Assembly: GCA_040376705.1 (NCBI GenBank)
Contig: JBEIQE010000028.1
Span: 1 to 7,227, forward strand
Reading direction: 5' to 3'
Length of the DNA: 7,227 nucleotides
From: JBEIQE01 sp040376705
GTDB lineage: Bacteria; Pseudomonadota; Alphaproteobacteria; UBA2400
Part shown: in pieces, positions 6,645 to 7,227 of the stretch
How positions within the stretch are numbered: the first letter of the stretch is position 1
Layout: every line of letters begins with the position of its first letter
Position numbers and translations under genes: made by a program
Notes under the pieces: model-generated
Database searches by the model: none
Told to the model about the DNA's origin: nothing
What the model saw: the letters and a program-made list of their open reading frames with translations, nothing else

Positions 6645-7227
6645 TGGGGCTTACTCTGCAGAACCAAAACTTCGCGCCGTAGCGCAGGGTACTGCAAGGC
6701 CGCACTAACCAGCATAACCACAAACGCAATACCCGCAGCTACAAAGGCATGCGCCCAGTTGCTCATCACAGCGCCAGCCGCCAGCTCTTTGTATACCAGC
6801 GCAGCAACGCAAGTTAATACCATCGGTAAAGCCATACTGCGTAGATATTGCCACGGGCCACAGCCAATGATCGGCAGCACAAGAGACCATCCACGTGGCA
6901 GATAAAGCAGAGAGACGGTGGCATAAGTCAGAGCCACCCACTCAATACCGTAGAATGACGAAATTAACAGCGCAGTTACGTTAACAGCTCCCACCTCGGT
7001 GGCGGTACGCAGCTGAATATCAGTCCGACCGAACACCAGCATCATGGTTCCAGCCAAGGCGGTTACCGCCTGCAGGGCAGCCATAGGCATAACAATGCTG
7101 AAAATAGGCCCGACCTGATTCCATTTTTCAGACAGGATGATATGGAAAATCGGCTCCTGTGCAGCAGCGATGAGTCCCATAACAGGGAAGGTAATAATGG
7201 CCAATACGCGTGTCAGCAGCAGGAAGA
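6641..7227 (-). CDS. Wzx/WzxC-type polysaccharide flippase, C-terminal part (5' end outside window)
   Basis: The minus-strand frame is open from the right edge to a TAG (complement of 6641-6643), giving 194 residues of the C-terminal half. The TTG at 7204 is internal, since the frame continues upstream as FLLLTRV. The sequence is strongly hydrophobic, with about five or six membrane segments. It has the pattern of MOP-superfamily exporters of the WzxC/ExoT type (Polysacc_synt_3-like): FPVMGLIAAAQEPIFHIIL, then EKWNQVGPIFSIV, then LAGTMMLVFGRTDIQLR, where the GRTD-xxLR loop is the part I recognise best. Such proteins move undecaprenyl-diphosphate-linked repeat units across the inner membrane. 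It lies convergent to the glycosyltransferase run, so it must be transcribed from a different promoter to the right of the window. Its stop overlaps the stop of the neighbouring GT2 gene. Confidence 0.8.
   Translation of the reverse strand, partial: FLLLTRVLAIITFPVMGLIAAAQEPIFHIILSEKWNQVGPIFSIVMPMAALQAVTALAGTMMLVFGRTDIQLRTATEVGAVNVTALLISSFYGIEWVALTYATVSLLYLPRGWSLVLPIIGCGPWQYLRSMALPMVLTCVAALVYKELAAGAVMSNWAHAFVAAGIAFVVMLVSAALQYPALRREVLVLQSKPH

Overview
The window is a densely packed piece of an exopolysaccharide or capsule biosynthesis locus. Seven genes run left to right (1-6644) and one runs right to left (6641-7227). Every gap is under 10 bases, most neighbouring genes overlap by 4-11 bases, and no stretch of 300 bases lacks a gene. 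GC content is moderate: hand counts give about 48-51% in sampled glycosyltransferase segments and about 40% in the middle of the polymerase gene. The closest relatives I can recall from the protein sequences are the rhizobial succinoglycan (exo) proteins ExoA, ExoO, ExoQ and the ExoT/WzxC flippases, plus GumI of the xanthan (gum) pathway. This points to a Gram-negative proteobacterium, most likely an alphaproteobacterium. I cannot name a genus.

Layout: (a) 1-300, the C-terminal end of an ExoA-like membrane-anchored GT2 enzyme, cut by the window edge; (b) 310-1377, a GumI-like (GT94-type) mannosyltransferase; (c) 1367-2314, an ExoO-like GT2; (d) 2307-3440, a GT4 enzyme; (e) 3437-4663, a polytopic Wzy/ExoQ-type polymerase with an O-antigen ligase/polymerase domain; (f) 4672-5748, a second GT4; (g) 5745-6644, a second complete GT2; (h) 6641-7227 on the minus strand, the C-terminal part of a Wzx/WzxC-type flippase cut by the right edge. 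The stop codons of (g) and (h) overlap.

Inferred joint function: the glycosyltransferases build a repeat unit on undecaprenyl diphosphate at the cytoplasmic face, the flippase moves it to the periplasm, and the Wzy protein polymerises it. This is the Wzx/Wzy-dependent route. The initiating phosphoglycosyltransferase, the outer-membrane export protein, the chain-length co-polymerase and any pyruvyl or acetyl decoration enzymes are not in the window.

No RNA gene, CRISPR array, insertion sequence, tRNA, convincing promoter or rho-independent terminator was seen. The most notable points are the mixed exo/gum composition, which implies a heteropolymer distinct from both succinoglycan and xanthan, and the fully abutted convergent end. 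I found no evidence of a wholly new type of system.
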